Origin: JAKAGZ01 sp963772675
GTDB lineage: Bacteria > Bacteroidota > Ignavibacteria > Ignavibacteriales > Ignavibacteriaceae
Direction: 5' to 3'
DNA length: 64,000 nt
Assembly (NCBI GenBank): GCA_963772675.1
Contig: CAVYYF010000002.1
Span: 1-64,000, forward strand
Shown here: piece by piece, positions 28,738 through 36,956 of the stretch
How the letters are laid out: every line of letters begins with the position of its first letter
How positions within the stretch are numbered: position 1 is the first letter of the stretch
Notes under the pieces: generated by a model
Databases searched by the model: none
What the model was told of the DNA's origin: nothing
Seen by the model: the letters and a program-made list of their open reading frames with translations, nothing else
Position numbers and translations under genes: made by a program

Positions 28738-29866
28738 TTTTTGCCGGTCTTACTGATTTATAATATTTATCGACTTCCTTAACAATTCTATTCTGGTCAA
28801 TCATTTTAATGCATTCAAGATCATACGGACAGGCTTTCTTCCAGCAGGGTGAACAGGCAAGATCTTTCTGGTAGAGTTTCACACCGCGGTTATATAGTTC
28901 AATTTCAGACCAGCAGCTAACGCCGAACCAGACGATCATATATTTTTTTAGCGCAATTCCGAGATGCATGCCGAATGAATCGCCCGTAATTATCACATCT
29001 GCAATGCTTTCGTAGCAGGCACCTTTTCTAACTCCTCCCTCGGTCGGCGTGTTAATTATCTTTCCTCTGAACTTTGAATAAATTTTATTATTTCTATTGG
29101 TATCTTCAGGTCCGCCGAACAATGCAATTTTATAATTTTTGTTTTTTAATAACTTATTAATCAGTGAAATGTGCTGCTCTACCGTCATCTTTTTATTCGG
29201 GTAAAGATTAGAGCACCCGGTATTAAAGCCGACTACAAAATCTGTTTTTTTGAGTTTGGCTTTCTTCTTGTAGTCCTCTATGAATTTCTGTTCGTCTTCT
29301 GTGAAATTGAAAGTATAATCATCGTTCGTGTAATTTAGCTCAAAAGTTTCGGCTAAATAATCCTGCCCGGTACGCTGATTCAATTTAAACTTGAGATGAT
29401 CGTCCATTCCCAGATTATAATTGTAATGCGCTCCTTTGTTCATCGGAATAATCTTCCCGTCTTTATTCATTCCGAAGCCAAGTTTTTTTCTGCCATTTAC
29501 AGAATTCAGAATTGCACAGGATCGCCGCGATTTATCCACGTTCAACACATAATCAAATTTCATCTGTGAAAGGATTGAAAGAGATTCCGCATCGTAAGTA
29601 AGCACGTTATCAATGTACCTGTTATTACGAAGAAGAGGAGCGGCTATTTTCAAAGTTATCCACCAGATTGTCGAAGCGGGGTATTTTCTTTTCAGGCCGG
29701 GTAATTGCGCGGTCGTCATCAGCACGTCACCCATCGCATCTAGATTTATTATCAAAATTTTTGTGCCAACAGGAATATTATCTTTGCAGCCGTCTATCCA
29801 GCAATTGTGATCGGGAAAGCAGGGCTTGTAGCCGGTGAATCTTTTACAGGATGGAATTTCTTTCAT
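28718..29866 (-). CDS. Glycosyltransferase family 9 (heptosyltransferase-like)
   Basis: 382 residues of GT9 type. LIINLDAMGDVLMTTAQLPGLKRKYP (~33-58) is the N-terminal acceptor/nucleotide domain start, and ITGDSFGMHLGIALKKYMIVWFG (~294-316) is the donor-binding region. Two cysteine-rich ends, CKRFTGYKPCFPDHNCWIDGC (N-terminus) and CSPCWKKACPYDLECI (C-terminus), are unusual extras on the standard fold. Likely adds heptose or a related sugar to a surface glycan. First gene of the operon; divergent from a GT4 glycosyltransferase. Confidence 0.82.
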   Translation of the reverse strand: MKEIPSCKRFTGYKPCFPDHNCWIDGCKDNIPVGTKILIINLDAMGDVLMTTAQLPGLKRKYPASTIWWITLKIAAPLLRNNRYIDNVLTYDAESLSILSQMKFDYVLNVDKSRRSCAILNSVNGRKKLGFGMNKDGKIIPMNKGAHYNYNLGMDDHLKFKLNQRTGQDYLAETFELNYTNDDYTFNFTEDEQKFIEDYKKKAKLKKTDFVVGFNTGCSNLYPNKKMTVEQHISLINKLLKNKNYKIALFGGPEDTNRNNKIYSKFRGKIINTPTEGGVRKGACYESIADVIITGDSFGMHLGIALKKYMIVWFGVSCWSEIELYNRGVKLYQKDLACSPCWKKACPYDLECIKMIDQNRIVKEVDKYYKSVRPAKNVKVKK

Positions 29867-29991
29867 TATTAGTTTTAAGTATTGGTTGTTAAAATAGTTA
29901 TCTTTAACGCCAAAGTGGTTTAATTAAAAGTGTTTTAATAAATTTAAACCTCAATATAATAAAAGATAGACAGCAAAAATAGGACGACAAT

Positions 29992-31086
29992 TTGAACAAA
30001 TTGAAAATCGTGCAGTGCAGTTTCGGCGACGGCTACGCAGGGAGCGCGAAAATGGCCATACTAAGTTCCGAAGAACTAATACACATGGGACACGACGTTA
30101 CGATGTATGTTTCCCAAAATTCACTTACTGAAAAACGATCTCTTGAAAGAAAAATTCCAACTGTATCTTTTAACACTTCACAAGAAAAGAAATCATTATT
30201 TGCTGAGATCGACAAAACTTTCCTGGAAGATATACCGGAATATTTTATTGCATATCATTCTCTCGACAGGAAAGCCGGTATTTATCTGAAACGAAAACAC
30301 AAAAAGAAATTTATTAATATCGCTTCGCGGCAGAACATTACTAAAAGCGCACCTATAATCGGTTCATTTATTTATAATATGTATTATGACTACCAGATTG
30401 CCTGCAGCAAAGGAGTGGGGGAAAGTCTTGCAAAATCGGGAATTAAAAGAAATAATATTAAAATGATAAACAACTGTATCGAAGTGCCGGATAACCTGGA
30501 AGAAATTAGCGGTGGAAATATCAGGAAAACTCTGCCGGCAGATAAAACTATCCTCGGCTTGTCAACGTGGTTTCATAAAGAGAGAAAGGGATTTGATATT
30601 TTATTCAAAGCATTCTCAGGTCTTGACGATAATTATGTTTTGTTGATTGTCGGCATTCCGGAAAATATGCAGAATGATGTTTTGAATTATGCGAAAGAGT
30701 TCCGTATCGGGAAAGAAAAAATAATTATGCCGGGTTACGTGGAAAATATCTGGGAGTATTACAAAACAATGGATATTTTTCTTCTTCCCTCACGCTCCGA
30801 AGGTTTTTCACTTGCTTTGCTTGAGGCCGGTGCGGCGGGTCTACCGGTAGTAGCTTCAAACATTCCTGGAACAGATGAAATAATTAAAAACGGGGAGAAC
30901 GGTTTTCTGTTTGAGATTGAAAAGCCGGAAGAGTTGTGCAACGCGATTATTAAATTGTCAGGTGATGAAAAGTTAAAAGAGAAATTTGGTGATACGTTAA
31001 GAAAGGAAGTGCTCTGGAATTATCTGATCTCAAATTATGCCGGGAGGCTGGAAGAATTTTTGAAATCCGTAAAACGTCCTGTATAG
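29992..31086 (+). CDS. Glycosyltransferase family 4
   Basis: 364 residues, GT-B fold. The N-terminus has the short beta strand and GYAGSAKMAILSSEEL loop; the C-terminal half has GLSTWFHKERKGFDILFKAF (~187-206), IMPGYVENIWEYYKTMDIFLLPSRSEGFSLALLEAGAAGLPVVASNIPGTDEII (~246-298), the E-x7-E retaining GT4 motif. Starts with TTG behind AGGACGACAA. Makes an envelope polysaccharide or glycolipid, acceptor unknown. Divergent from the GT9 gene with a 125-base gap. Confidence 0.88.
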   Translation: MNKLKIVQCSFGDGYAGSAKMAILSSEELIHMGHDVTMYVSQNSLTEKRSLERKIPTVSFNTSQEKKSLFAEIDKTFLEDIPEYFIAYHSLDRKAGIYLKRKHKKKFINIASRQNITKSAPIIGSFIYNMYYDYQIACSKGVGESLAKSGIKRNNIKMINNCIEVPDNLEEISGGNIRKTLPADKTILGLSTWFHKERKGFDILFKAFSGLDDNYVLLIVGIPENMQNDVLNYAKEFRIGKEKIIMPGYVENIWEYYKTMDIFLLPSRSEGFSLALLEAGAAGLPVVASNIPGTDEIIKNGENGFLFEIEKPEELCNAIIKLSGDEKLKEKFGDTLRKEVLWNYLISNYAGRLEEFLKSVKRPV

Positions 31087-31093
31087 GAGAACT

Positions 31094-31177
31094 GTCATTT
31101 CGAACGAGTCTTTGAGTGAGAAATCTTTTTTGTTAGAGGAAAGGATTTCTCTCCCCCTGACGCGGGATCGAAATGAC
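31094..31177. repeat. Palindromic intergenic repeat
   Basis: GTCATTTCGA (31094-31103) pairs with TCGAAATGAC (31168-31177), and GAGAAATC (31118-31125) with GATTTCTC (31144-31151), forming a long imperfect hairpin between two plus-strand genes. The sequence type is known as a dispersed repeat in Bacteroidota-like genomes. It may be a REP-like element or protect the upstream mRNA end. Confidence 0.7.
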
Positions 31178-31213
31178 AATAACGTAAAACTTTGAATTGT
31201 TGATTGAATAATA

Positions 31214-31615
31214 ATGACTGAAAACTCGCAAATAAAAGAACATTTAAAATCACTGGAAGAAAAACTCCTCAATCTTGGGGTACGGAAATCTGTTGAGGAA
31301 GTTTTTCGATTGCTAGCGGATGATTACACTGAGTTAGGCAGTTCGGGGAAAGTATATAACAAAAAAGATACTATTGAAGCATTACAGAAAGGACTTGCCG
31401 GACAAATATCCGCACACGATTTCAAAGTGAATTTATTAACTCTCGAAGTCGCACTTGTAACATACGCTGCCGTAAGGAGGGATAATTCAAATAATAAAAT
31501 CTCATCTTTACGAAGTTCTCTCTGGAAGAAGACAGGAGGGAACTGGCAGATTGTTTTTCACCAGGGAACGGTAATAATATCTGATAAAGATGGGAATTGT
31601 GAAGAAGTTATTTAG
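31214..31615 (+). CDS. NTF2/DUF4440-like protein
   Basis: 133 residues, a single SnoaL/NTF2-like cone fold: helical start (LKSLEEKLLNLGVRKSVEEVFRLLADDYTELGSSGKVY), strand-rich second half (FKVNLLTLEVALVTYAAVRRD, SLWKKTGGNWQIVFHQGT). The LADDYTELGSSG region and the LWKKTGGNWQIVFHQGT ending are typical of DUF4440 proteins, whose functions vary and are mostly unknown. No signal peptide. No operon partner apart from the GT4 gene upstream. Confidence 0.75.
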   Translation: MTENSQIKEHLKSLEEKLLNLGVRKSVEEVFRLLADDYTELGSSGKVYNKKDTIEALQKGLAGQISAHDFKVNLLTLEVALVTYAAVRRDNSNNKISSLRSSLWKKTGGNWQIVFHQGTVIISDKDGNCEEVI

Positions 31616-31699
31616 GTAATATCTTATTTCTCAATTTGCATATATCTGTCTTAATAGATATTATTAATTAAGTATTTCTATCTAGAATTAGGGGAACTT

Positions 31700-32926
31700 A
31701 TGAGAACAAAATTATTCATTCTTGTTGTGCTAAGTGTATTTTGCTTAAATCAACCATCCTTTTCTCAAAATACCTGGGAAAAAGTAAGTGATACTGTTAA
31801 AACAAGTATCGTAGCTTTAACTACAAATTCAAACAACGAAGTTTCCATCGGCACTTCTGCCTCAGGGCTTCTTCGTTCGACAGATAAAGGTGTAACGTGG
31901 ATGACTGTTAGTGATACCGGCGGTCTTTCCAGTATTCGTTATCTTACAATTTCAAAAAAGACTAATACTATAATTATTCTTGATGCTGGCTATGGACCTT
32001 ATCGATCAACAGATAACGGTGGCTCTTGGACGCTTCTGGCTGATAGCCTTCACATTATGAATTTAACCTGTAACGATGATGGGATTTTTTATGCGGGTAC
32101 TCCATTGTGGGGTGATATACGTTCTACGGATGACGGCATTACCTGGGTTGGCTGGTACAGCGGATTAACACAATTTTCAATATACTCTTTCGGTTTTGTT
32201 GATGGTTCTGATGTATATTGTTCAAGCTATGGGAACGCTGTTTACTATTCATCTGATTCCGGTGATAACTGGAACCCTATTCCTATTCCTTTTTCTTATG
32301 GTTATTCTGACGTTTCTTCTTTAGCTTGTTATAATAATGTTGTTTTTGCCGGCACTGCTATAGGGCTATTTCGATCTAGTGATAATGGAACAAATTGGGA
32401 AAAAGTTAGCAATTTTAATATTGTTACAGTAAAGACTGATGTAGATGGGCGCGTTTATATTGTTACAAAATCTAGTGGAGTATTCAAGTCACTTGATGGA
32501 GGAAAGAATTTTTTCGAAATAAACTCTGGTTTAACCGAAGTTGATGTTACTACGATGACAATATCCCCTGATGGATATATTTATTTAGGTACTAGTTCAG
32601 GTGCGGTTTTTCGAAGTGTTGGTGTTATGACATCAATTAGTGAAAATAAGTTAACGATACCATCTGGTACTAAATTAAAACAAAATTATCCAAATCCATT
32701 TAATCCAACAACTAATATTGAATATTCTATAACCCGAAGCGGTTATGTAACAATTAAGGTCTTTAATATTCTTGGCAAACTTGTTTCAACATTGGTCCAA
32801 GAAGAAAAACAACCCGGTAATTATAAAGTGCAGTTCAATGGAGCCGCTTTCCCCAGTGGCGTATATTTTTACAGAATGCAGGCAGGAAACTACACTGAAA
32901 CGAAGAAATTCATTTTATTAAAATAG
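31700..32926 (+). CDS. T9SS-exported beta-propeller protein (Ycf48/BNR-like repeats)
   Basis: 408 residues. Signal peptide (~1-22, ending at SFS-QN), then repeated SxDxGxxW-type repeats: RSTDKGVTW, RSTDNGGSW, RSTDDGITW, YSSDSGDNW, RSSDNGTNW, KSLDGGKNF. Such BNR/Ycf48 repeats form a propeller. Residues ~325-408 are the type IX secretion sorting domain (LKQNYPNPFNPTT, FPSGVYFYRMQAG, ETKKFILLK). So it is exported to the cell surface or medium. Ligand unknown. ATG 31700 is preceded by GGGGAA. Confidence 0.85.
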   Translation: MRTKLFILVVLSVFCLNQPSFSQNTWEKVSDTVKTSIVALTTNSNNEVSIGTSASGLLRSTDKGVTWMTVSDTGGLSSIRYLTISKKTNTIIILDAGYGPYRSTDNGGSWTLLADSLHIMNLTCNDDGIFYAGTPLWGDIRSTDDGITWVGWYSGLTQFSIYSFGFVDGSDVYCSSYGNAVYYSSDSGDNWNPIPIPFSYGYSDVSSLACYNNVVFAGTAIGLFRSSDNGTNWEKVSNFNIVTVKTDVDGRVYIVTKSSGVFKSLDGGKNFFEINSGLTEVDVTTMTISPDGYIYLGTSSGAVFRSVGVMTSISENKLTIPSGTKLKQNYPNPFNPTTNIEYSITRSGYVTIKVFNILGKLVSTLVQEEKQPGNYKVQFNGAAFPSGVYFYRMQAGNYTETKKFILLK

Positions 32927-32984
32927 TTTTCGATAGAACAGACAGATTGTCTTTCGCCAGGGAACGAACAAAAGTTAAAAGTGA

Positions 32985-33071
32985 AAAGTCAAATGCACAA
33001 TCGATGACTTAAACCAACTCAAAAAGCTGGCATACCGCACCTTCGATGAATCCTTCCGCCCGCTTATTTGA
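32985..33071 (+). pseudogene. GNAT N-terminal fragment A
   Basis: Codons from 32985 read KVKCTIDDLNQLKKLAYRTFDESFRPLI-stop, homologous to the first 26-28 residues of the intact GNAT gene at 34431 (KIIKCTMDDLSQLKMLAYKTFDESFRPLN). The reading stops where the intact gene continues. The upstream context holds no start that opens a full protein, so this is a truncated duplicate. Confidence 0.75.
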
Positions 33072-33130
33072 AGCCCAAAACTAAAATTCAAACTACCAAT
33101 AGCATTATTACAAAGTGTTTGTTAAGTTAA

Positions 33131-33283
33131 GCATACGTGGGATGGGTAACAGTAGAAGCTGACAACAAGGAAGAGGCACGGGCTATTTTACCTGCAGCTT
33201 ACCGCTCTACTGCAAAGATTACACAATTAAATAAGTTTACAATTGAGCATCTCGACGAAATAATTAGTCATCACAAAGATTAA
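33131..33283 (+). pseudogene. C-terminal remnant of a small protein
   Basis: The frame from 33131 reads AYVGWVTVEADNKEEA...AKITQLNKFTIEHLDEIISHHKD-stop, 50 codons that look like natural protein and like the C-terminal half of a small ferredoxin-like (muconolactone isomerase-like) protein family, but the 5' part is missing. A GTG at 33137 is a possible start, yet no ribosome site is seen. Best read as a gene fragment. Confidence 0.5.
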
Positions 33284-33359
33284 GAGTGCAGAACTAACTT
33301 TTTATATCCTTTTGCTTTGACATATAGCAACTCCGTTACAAAAGATAAAGGAGGTAATA

Positions 33360-33854
33360 ATGTCAAAATTATATTTGGCAGCATTATTTTTACTATTGAT
33401 GAATGGTTGTAATGGCCACCAAAACGGGCAGGAACAGAAAGCACTTGCTGAACAATATATTCGCGGTGTTTATGGATGTGATTCAACTGTAGTGGATAAT
33501 CTTGCAGCCGACAGCATCATTATTAGCTATCCCATCTTTGAAAAATTATTTAACACGCCGGCGATCAGGGGAAAGGAAGCTGTCAGGCACTTTGTTAGCC
33601 ATTTCTGCAGCCGCTGGAAAGAACCAAAGTGCACCTTTCACGAAGCAATTGCTGAATCGGGAAAAGTGGTATTGGTATGGAGTTTTAAGGCACGTTTTGT
33701 TGGTTCGCAGCAAACGGATGTTCCGCCAACCAACCAGCTACAAAAGTGGGGTGGCATCACTCTCATTCGTTTTAATGAAGCCGGCAAGATTACAGCAGAG
33801 ATCGGGGAGGAAAGCGATCCCGGTCCTTTCGAGAGGGTAGCGCAAGACAAGTGA
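33360..33854 (+). CDS. Lipoprotein with SnoaL-like (NTF2) domain
   Basis: 164 residues: lipoprotein signal peptide with lipobox LLMNGC (cysteine ~17), then a SnoaL-like domain (QKALAEQYIRGVYGCDSTVVDNLAADSIIISYP, IRGKEAVRHFVSHFCSRW, ITLIRFNEAGKITAEIGEESD). The ATG follows AAAGGAGGTAATA, a strong ribosome site. Base composition is noticeably more GC-rich than the neighbours, which suggests recent acquisition. Its stop codon overlaps the start of a GNAT fragment. Function unknown. Confidence 0.75.
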   Translation: MSKLYLAALFLLLMNGCNGHQNGQEQKALAEQYIRGVYGCDSTVVDNLAADSIIISYPIFEKLFNTPAIRGKEAVRHFVSHFCSRWKEPKCTFHEAIAESGKVVLVWSFKARFVGSQQTDVPPTNQLQKWGGITLIRFNEAGKITAEIGEESDPGPFERVAQDK

Positions 33855-33897
33855 TGATTTAAACCAACTCAAAAAGCTGGCTTACCAGACTCTTTGA
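33853..33897 (+). pseudogene. GNAT N-terminal fragment B
   Basis: GATGATTTAAACCAACTCAA and the following bases read DDLNQLKKLAYQTL-stop. Fragments A and B share TTAAACCAACTCAAAAAGCT (and the next GGC) exactly, and both match residues ~10-23 of the intact GNAT at 34431. The fragment starts exactly within the stop codon of the SnoaL-like gene, so a recombination joint lies here. Confidence 0.7.
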
Positions 33898-34430
33898 GAA
33901 AAATTATTATTGGGGTGAAGAAAGGCTGACTCAGCCTTCCTCTTCTTTTATTAAGCGGAATCCACTCCCATCTTGCTGACCAAGAGGGGAGGATTTCAAC
34001 AGCAAGGAGATTAATACAGTAAGGGGAGCGGATATTCCGACATATAACGCTATGAATAGCATAAAATTATATAAGTGCAAATTTGTTGAGACATTGAACA
34101 AAAGTGCAACAAGTTTATAGAGGGGAAAAGTTCCCGGATTTTAATTTTGATTAAAATATCTACACTTCTTGAAATAAAATCCCACAAATAAAGGGAGATA
34201 GGCAGGTATCTTGATGCCAAAATCAGAATTTATACATAACACAATAAAAATGGGTTATAAGACTTGCTGTAAATTGCAGGAAATATCTGGTAATGTCCTA
34301 ATTTTAAATTAGCGCATTACGAAGGTGTAAGTTTTTAGTTCCTGTAGATTTTATCATTATATTATTGGAATAGGAATAAACTAGTCAGCAAAAAATTTGT
34401 TAGAGTATTTATAAACCATTCGGAATCTTG
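33898..34430. other. Non-coding stretch before GNAT with a hairpin
   Basis: About 530 bases, no convincing gene. It begins with a hairpin (see separate entry) and is otherwise AT-rich with stops in all frames. Probably decayed DNA between recombination joints. Confidence 0.5.
33918..33950 (+). terminator. Terminator-like hairpin behind GNAT fragment B
   Basis: AAGGCTGA (33922-33929) and TCAGCCTT (33931-33938) form a perfect 8-bp stem, which can extend outwards via GAAGA and TCTTC. A pyrimidine-rich CTCTTCTTTTATT follows. It would end transcripts from the SnoaL-like lipoprotein gene. Confidence 0.55.
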
Positions 34431-34958
34431 ATGAATACTAAAATAATAAAATGCACGATGGATGATTTAAGCCAACTTAAAATGCTGGCATACAAGACTT
34501 TCGATGAATCTTTCCGCCCGCTAAATATTCAGGAAACTATAGACACGTATCTCAGCGAAGCGTTTACAGCAGAAAAACTTTCTGTTGAGTTAATGACAAA
34601 CGACAGCGATTTTTATTTTATTTATGCAGACGACGAACTTGCCGGCTATCTTAAAATAAATTATGCGCCTGTGCAGACAGACTTAAACGATCCCGACTCA
34701 CTGGAAATCGAAAGGATTTACGTTAAAAAGGAATTTAAAGGCAAAGGCCTCGGCAAACAATTAATGGATTATGCAATTAGGCTTGCGGAAGAAGCTGGCA
34801 AAAAATATTTGTGGCTGGGTGTCTGGGAAAAAAATAAGGGGGCAATTGGATTCTATAAACATTCCGGCTTTACAGAAACAGGCAATCATCCATTTAAAAT
34901 CGGTGATGAATTGCAGACTGATTTGATAATGAAGAAAGGTATTCAGAAAAATAATTAG
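34431..34958 (+). CDS. GNAT family N-acetyltransferase
   Basis: 175 residues, acetyl-CoA dependent acetyltransferase of the GNAT fold. LEIERIYVKKEFKGKGLGKQLMDYAIRLAEEAGKK (~87-121) contains the R/Q-x-x-G-x-G/A pyrophosphate loop (KGKGLGK), and LWLGVWEKNKGAIGFYKHSGFTETG (~124-148) is the typical C-terminal half with the catalytic tyrosine region. The acceptor is unknown. ATG 34431 preferred over the adjacent TTG. Two broken copies of its N-terminus lie 0.6 and 1.4 kb upstream. The next gene starts 7 bases downstream. Confidence 0.88.
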   Translation: MNTKIIKCTMDDLSQLKMLAYKTFDESFRPLNIQETIDTYLSEAFTAEKLSVELMTNDSDFYFIYADDELAGYLKINYAPVQTDLNDPDSLEIERIYVKKEFKGKGLGKQLMDYAIRLAEEAGKKYLWLGVWEKNKGAIGFYKHSGFTETGNHPFKIGDELQTDLIMKKGIQKNN

Positions 34959-34965
34959 GTGAGTT

Positions 34966-35337
34966 TTGGTTATAATCTCTGCTTCTTTAATAACTCTTGC
35001 ATTGATTTTCTATTCTTTGGGTGTTTGGTCTGAAAGAATAGCAAAATACCTGAAAATCTGGCACGTAGTTGCATTCTGGATTGGATTTGTATTTGACATT
35101 TCCGGCACCTATGTAATGCATTTGTTATCCCAGGGACCTTTTGATATTACAAAGCCGCACACGCTAACAGGACAAATTGCTTTATGGTTAATGTTATTTC
35201 ACGCAATATGGGCTACCGTAGTGGTTGTAAAACAAAACGAATCATTAAGAAATAAATTTCACAAGTTCAGCATTATAGTCTGGTTAATATGGCTGATCCC
35301 TTACTTCGGAGGAATGTATCTTGGAATGAGCGGCTAA
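34966..35337 (+). CDS. HsmA-like / TIGR03987 family membrane protein
   Basis: 123 residues with four transmembrane helices (~2-20, 28-52, 65-83, 98-120). The pattern ALIFYSLGVWSER, WHVVAFWIGFVFDISGTYVM and LTGQIALWLMLFHAIWA is the TIGR03987 (HsmA) family, function unknown. Conserved histidines lie in helices (WHVV, MLFHAIWA). TTG start behind AGGTGAG. Probably co-transcribed with the GNAT gene (7-base gap). Confidence 0.75.
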   Translation: MVIISASLITLALIFYSLGVWSERIAKYLKIWHVVAFWIGFVFDISGTYVMHLLSQGPFDITKPHTLTGQIALWLMLFHAIWATVVVVKQNESLRNKFHKFSIIVWLIWLIPYFGGMYLGMSG

Positions 35338-35438
35338 GTGCAAGGAAACCTGTAGTGCCGTAAAAAGAAATTGAGCAACAAAACTGAAACATAACCCGGG
35401 ATTTTGTAAATTTAATATATAACAATTGGGGAAAGGAT

Positions 35439-36224
35439 ATGAACAGGATACTTAAATCACTTCTGTTGTTAGTATTTATAAACGGATGCACAGATCAGTC
35501 TGCCTTGATCACACAACCCGAAATGCCCGTTAATTATGAAGCCACTTTCGATTCAATTAACATTTCTGATTCTCTATTAGTTTCTCTTGCTTATTCAACA
35601 AACAAGTATCCTGAAGGATTCTACCAGGAAGACCTTAATGGTGCATCAATTTATTATGAAAATACATTGAGCATCCTTCCAACAGATCAAAGGACGTCTC
35701 ATGCAACGGAACTTTCAACAAATGATCGTGATCAGGCATTTGCCTGGTCGGAATCAACCGCTGTACATAGTTCTTACTATCGTAAACTTGAATCGGAAAG
35801 TGAAACCGATAAGTACTTTCAGTTTCGTCGCGTGTATGAACAGAGACCGAGTGATGTAATTTTAGATCGCGTACATAAATTGTCATATGTTGACAGATCG
35901 ATGTATGATAGTTTCAATCGAACACCCCGTATAGCAAAAATGAATATCAGTCCAATTGATACATTGAGTGTTAAAGAATTTGTAGAGTATATCTGGTATG
36001 TCTGGAACTATAATATTTATGGATCAAAAGCAATTGCAACAGTTTCCCGTCAGTCCAATGATTCAACCTGGTGTGTATTATATTCTCTCGGAGAATCTAT
36101 GGGCGATTGGGGAATGCAGGATGAGATATTTCTTTATCGATCAGTCTATTCCGTATCAAGACAGACCGGTAATGTGATTTATTCAAGTTCACTTCTGCGA
36201 ACAATAAAAGGAATAAAAAGATAA
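35439..36224 (+). CDS. Putative lipoprotein of unknown function
   Basis: 261 residues with lipoprotein signal peptide; lipobox FINGC puts the modified cysteine at ~17. The rest has many serines, tyrosines and short hydrophobic strands, and conserved-looking stretches such as VEYIWYVWNYNIYGSKA and GESMGDWGMQDEIFLYRS, the latter possibly a beta-rich domain. I recognise no family. GGGGAAAGGATATG holds the ribosome site and start. Stand-alone gene, outer-membrane location inferred. Confidence 0.65.
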   Translation: MNRILKSLLLLVFINGCTDQSALITQPEMPVNYEATFDSINISDSLLVSLAYSTNKYPEGFYQEDLNGASIYYENTLSILPTDQRTSHATELSTNDRDQAFAWSESTAVHSSYYRKLESESETDKYFQFRRVYEQRPSDVILDRVHKLSYVDRSMYDSFNRTPRIAKMNISPIDTLSVKEFVEYIWYVWNYNIYGSKAIATVSRQSNDSTWCVLYSLGESMGDWGMQDEIFLYRSVYSVSRQTGNVIYSSSLLRTIKGIKR

Positions 36225-36305
36225 ACACTTGTTTCATATTATTTAGCATATGTAATTTTTTTATGATATTTATATTTCATTAGTCAATTAATCTGGGGAA
36301 AATTA

Positions 36306-36764
36306 ATGAGCAATTATTACATTGATCTGGATAAAAAGAAAAAGATTATTTCCCAGAATGGTTTTAGATGTAATTTATGTAGCCTTTGCAATAGCCAGGC
36401 TGGTTTTTCACAATTCTGACCTTACATTATTTAATATTATCTATGTTTTAATTTTTCTGTCAAGTGGCATTGGACACTTTTATTAGGGAACGGGCAGCTA
36501 TTTTAGTATAAAGTTTTTCGGTAAATCATTCATAGAATTAAATAGTAAATCTTTTAGTATGAAACTGCCCGGTCGTAATCCTCTTTTGGTTTTAAATGGG
36601 AAGAAGTTAAATCACTCAATATCGGTTTAATAAGCGTTGATATTACAAACAAAGAAGAGAAAGATTTTAAGATTGATCTCTCAAAGCTAGATTATGAAAT
36701 GGTTGTTGAATTGAAGAAGCGTTTATCATCAATAGCAGAAAAAATAAAACCGGTTGCGGCTTAA
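36306..36764 (+). pseudogene. Broken gene for a small two-helix membrane protein
   Basis: ATG 36306 after GGGGAAAATTA opens MSNYYIDLDKKKKIIS, then frame +1 continues RMVLDVIYVAFAIARLVF and NIIYVLIFLSSGIGHFY (two membrane helices), a TAG interrupts at ~36485, then GSYFSIKFFGKSFIELNSKSFSMKLPG, and the original frame resumes at ~36588 with FKWEEVKSLNIGLISVDITN...KKRLSSIAEKIKPVAA. At least two frame changes and one stop. The pieces in order make one plausible protein with a C-terminal PH-like domain; the damage is more than in the other frameshifted genes, so decay is likely. Confidence 0.65.
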
Positions 36765-36956
36765 ATATATCCCCAAACTAAGCACACTTTCACCTATCTC
36801 CACTACATTTTCTATAAAGTTCTCAACCAGCAGGTTAATTATGTACTCTTTCTTGAAAGATAAAATTATTGATTAGCAATAAATCCGTTGATTATAAGTT
36901 TGCAGATATTCATATTGAAACTATGATGCAATTCAATAACCGCCAAACCGGGGGCA

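Noticed and set aside
32985..34430. Integron cassette array with attC sites
   Set aside because: The shared fragment is protein-coding GNAT sequence; no attC-type GTTRRRY/RYYYAAC pair and no integrase seen.
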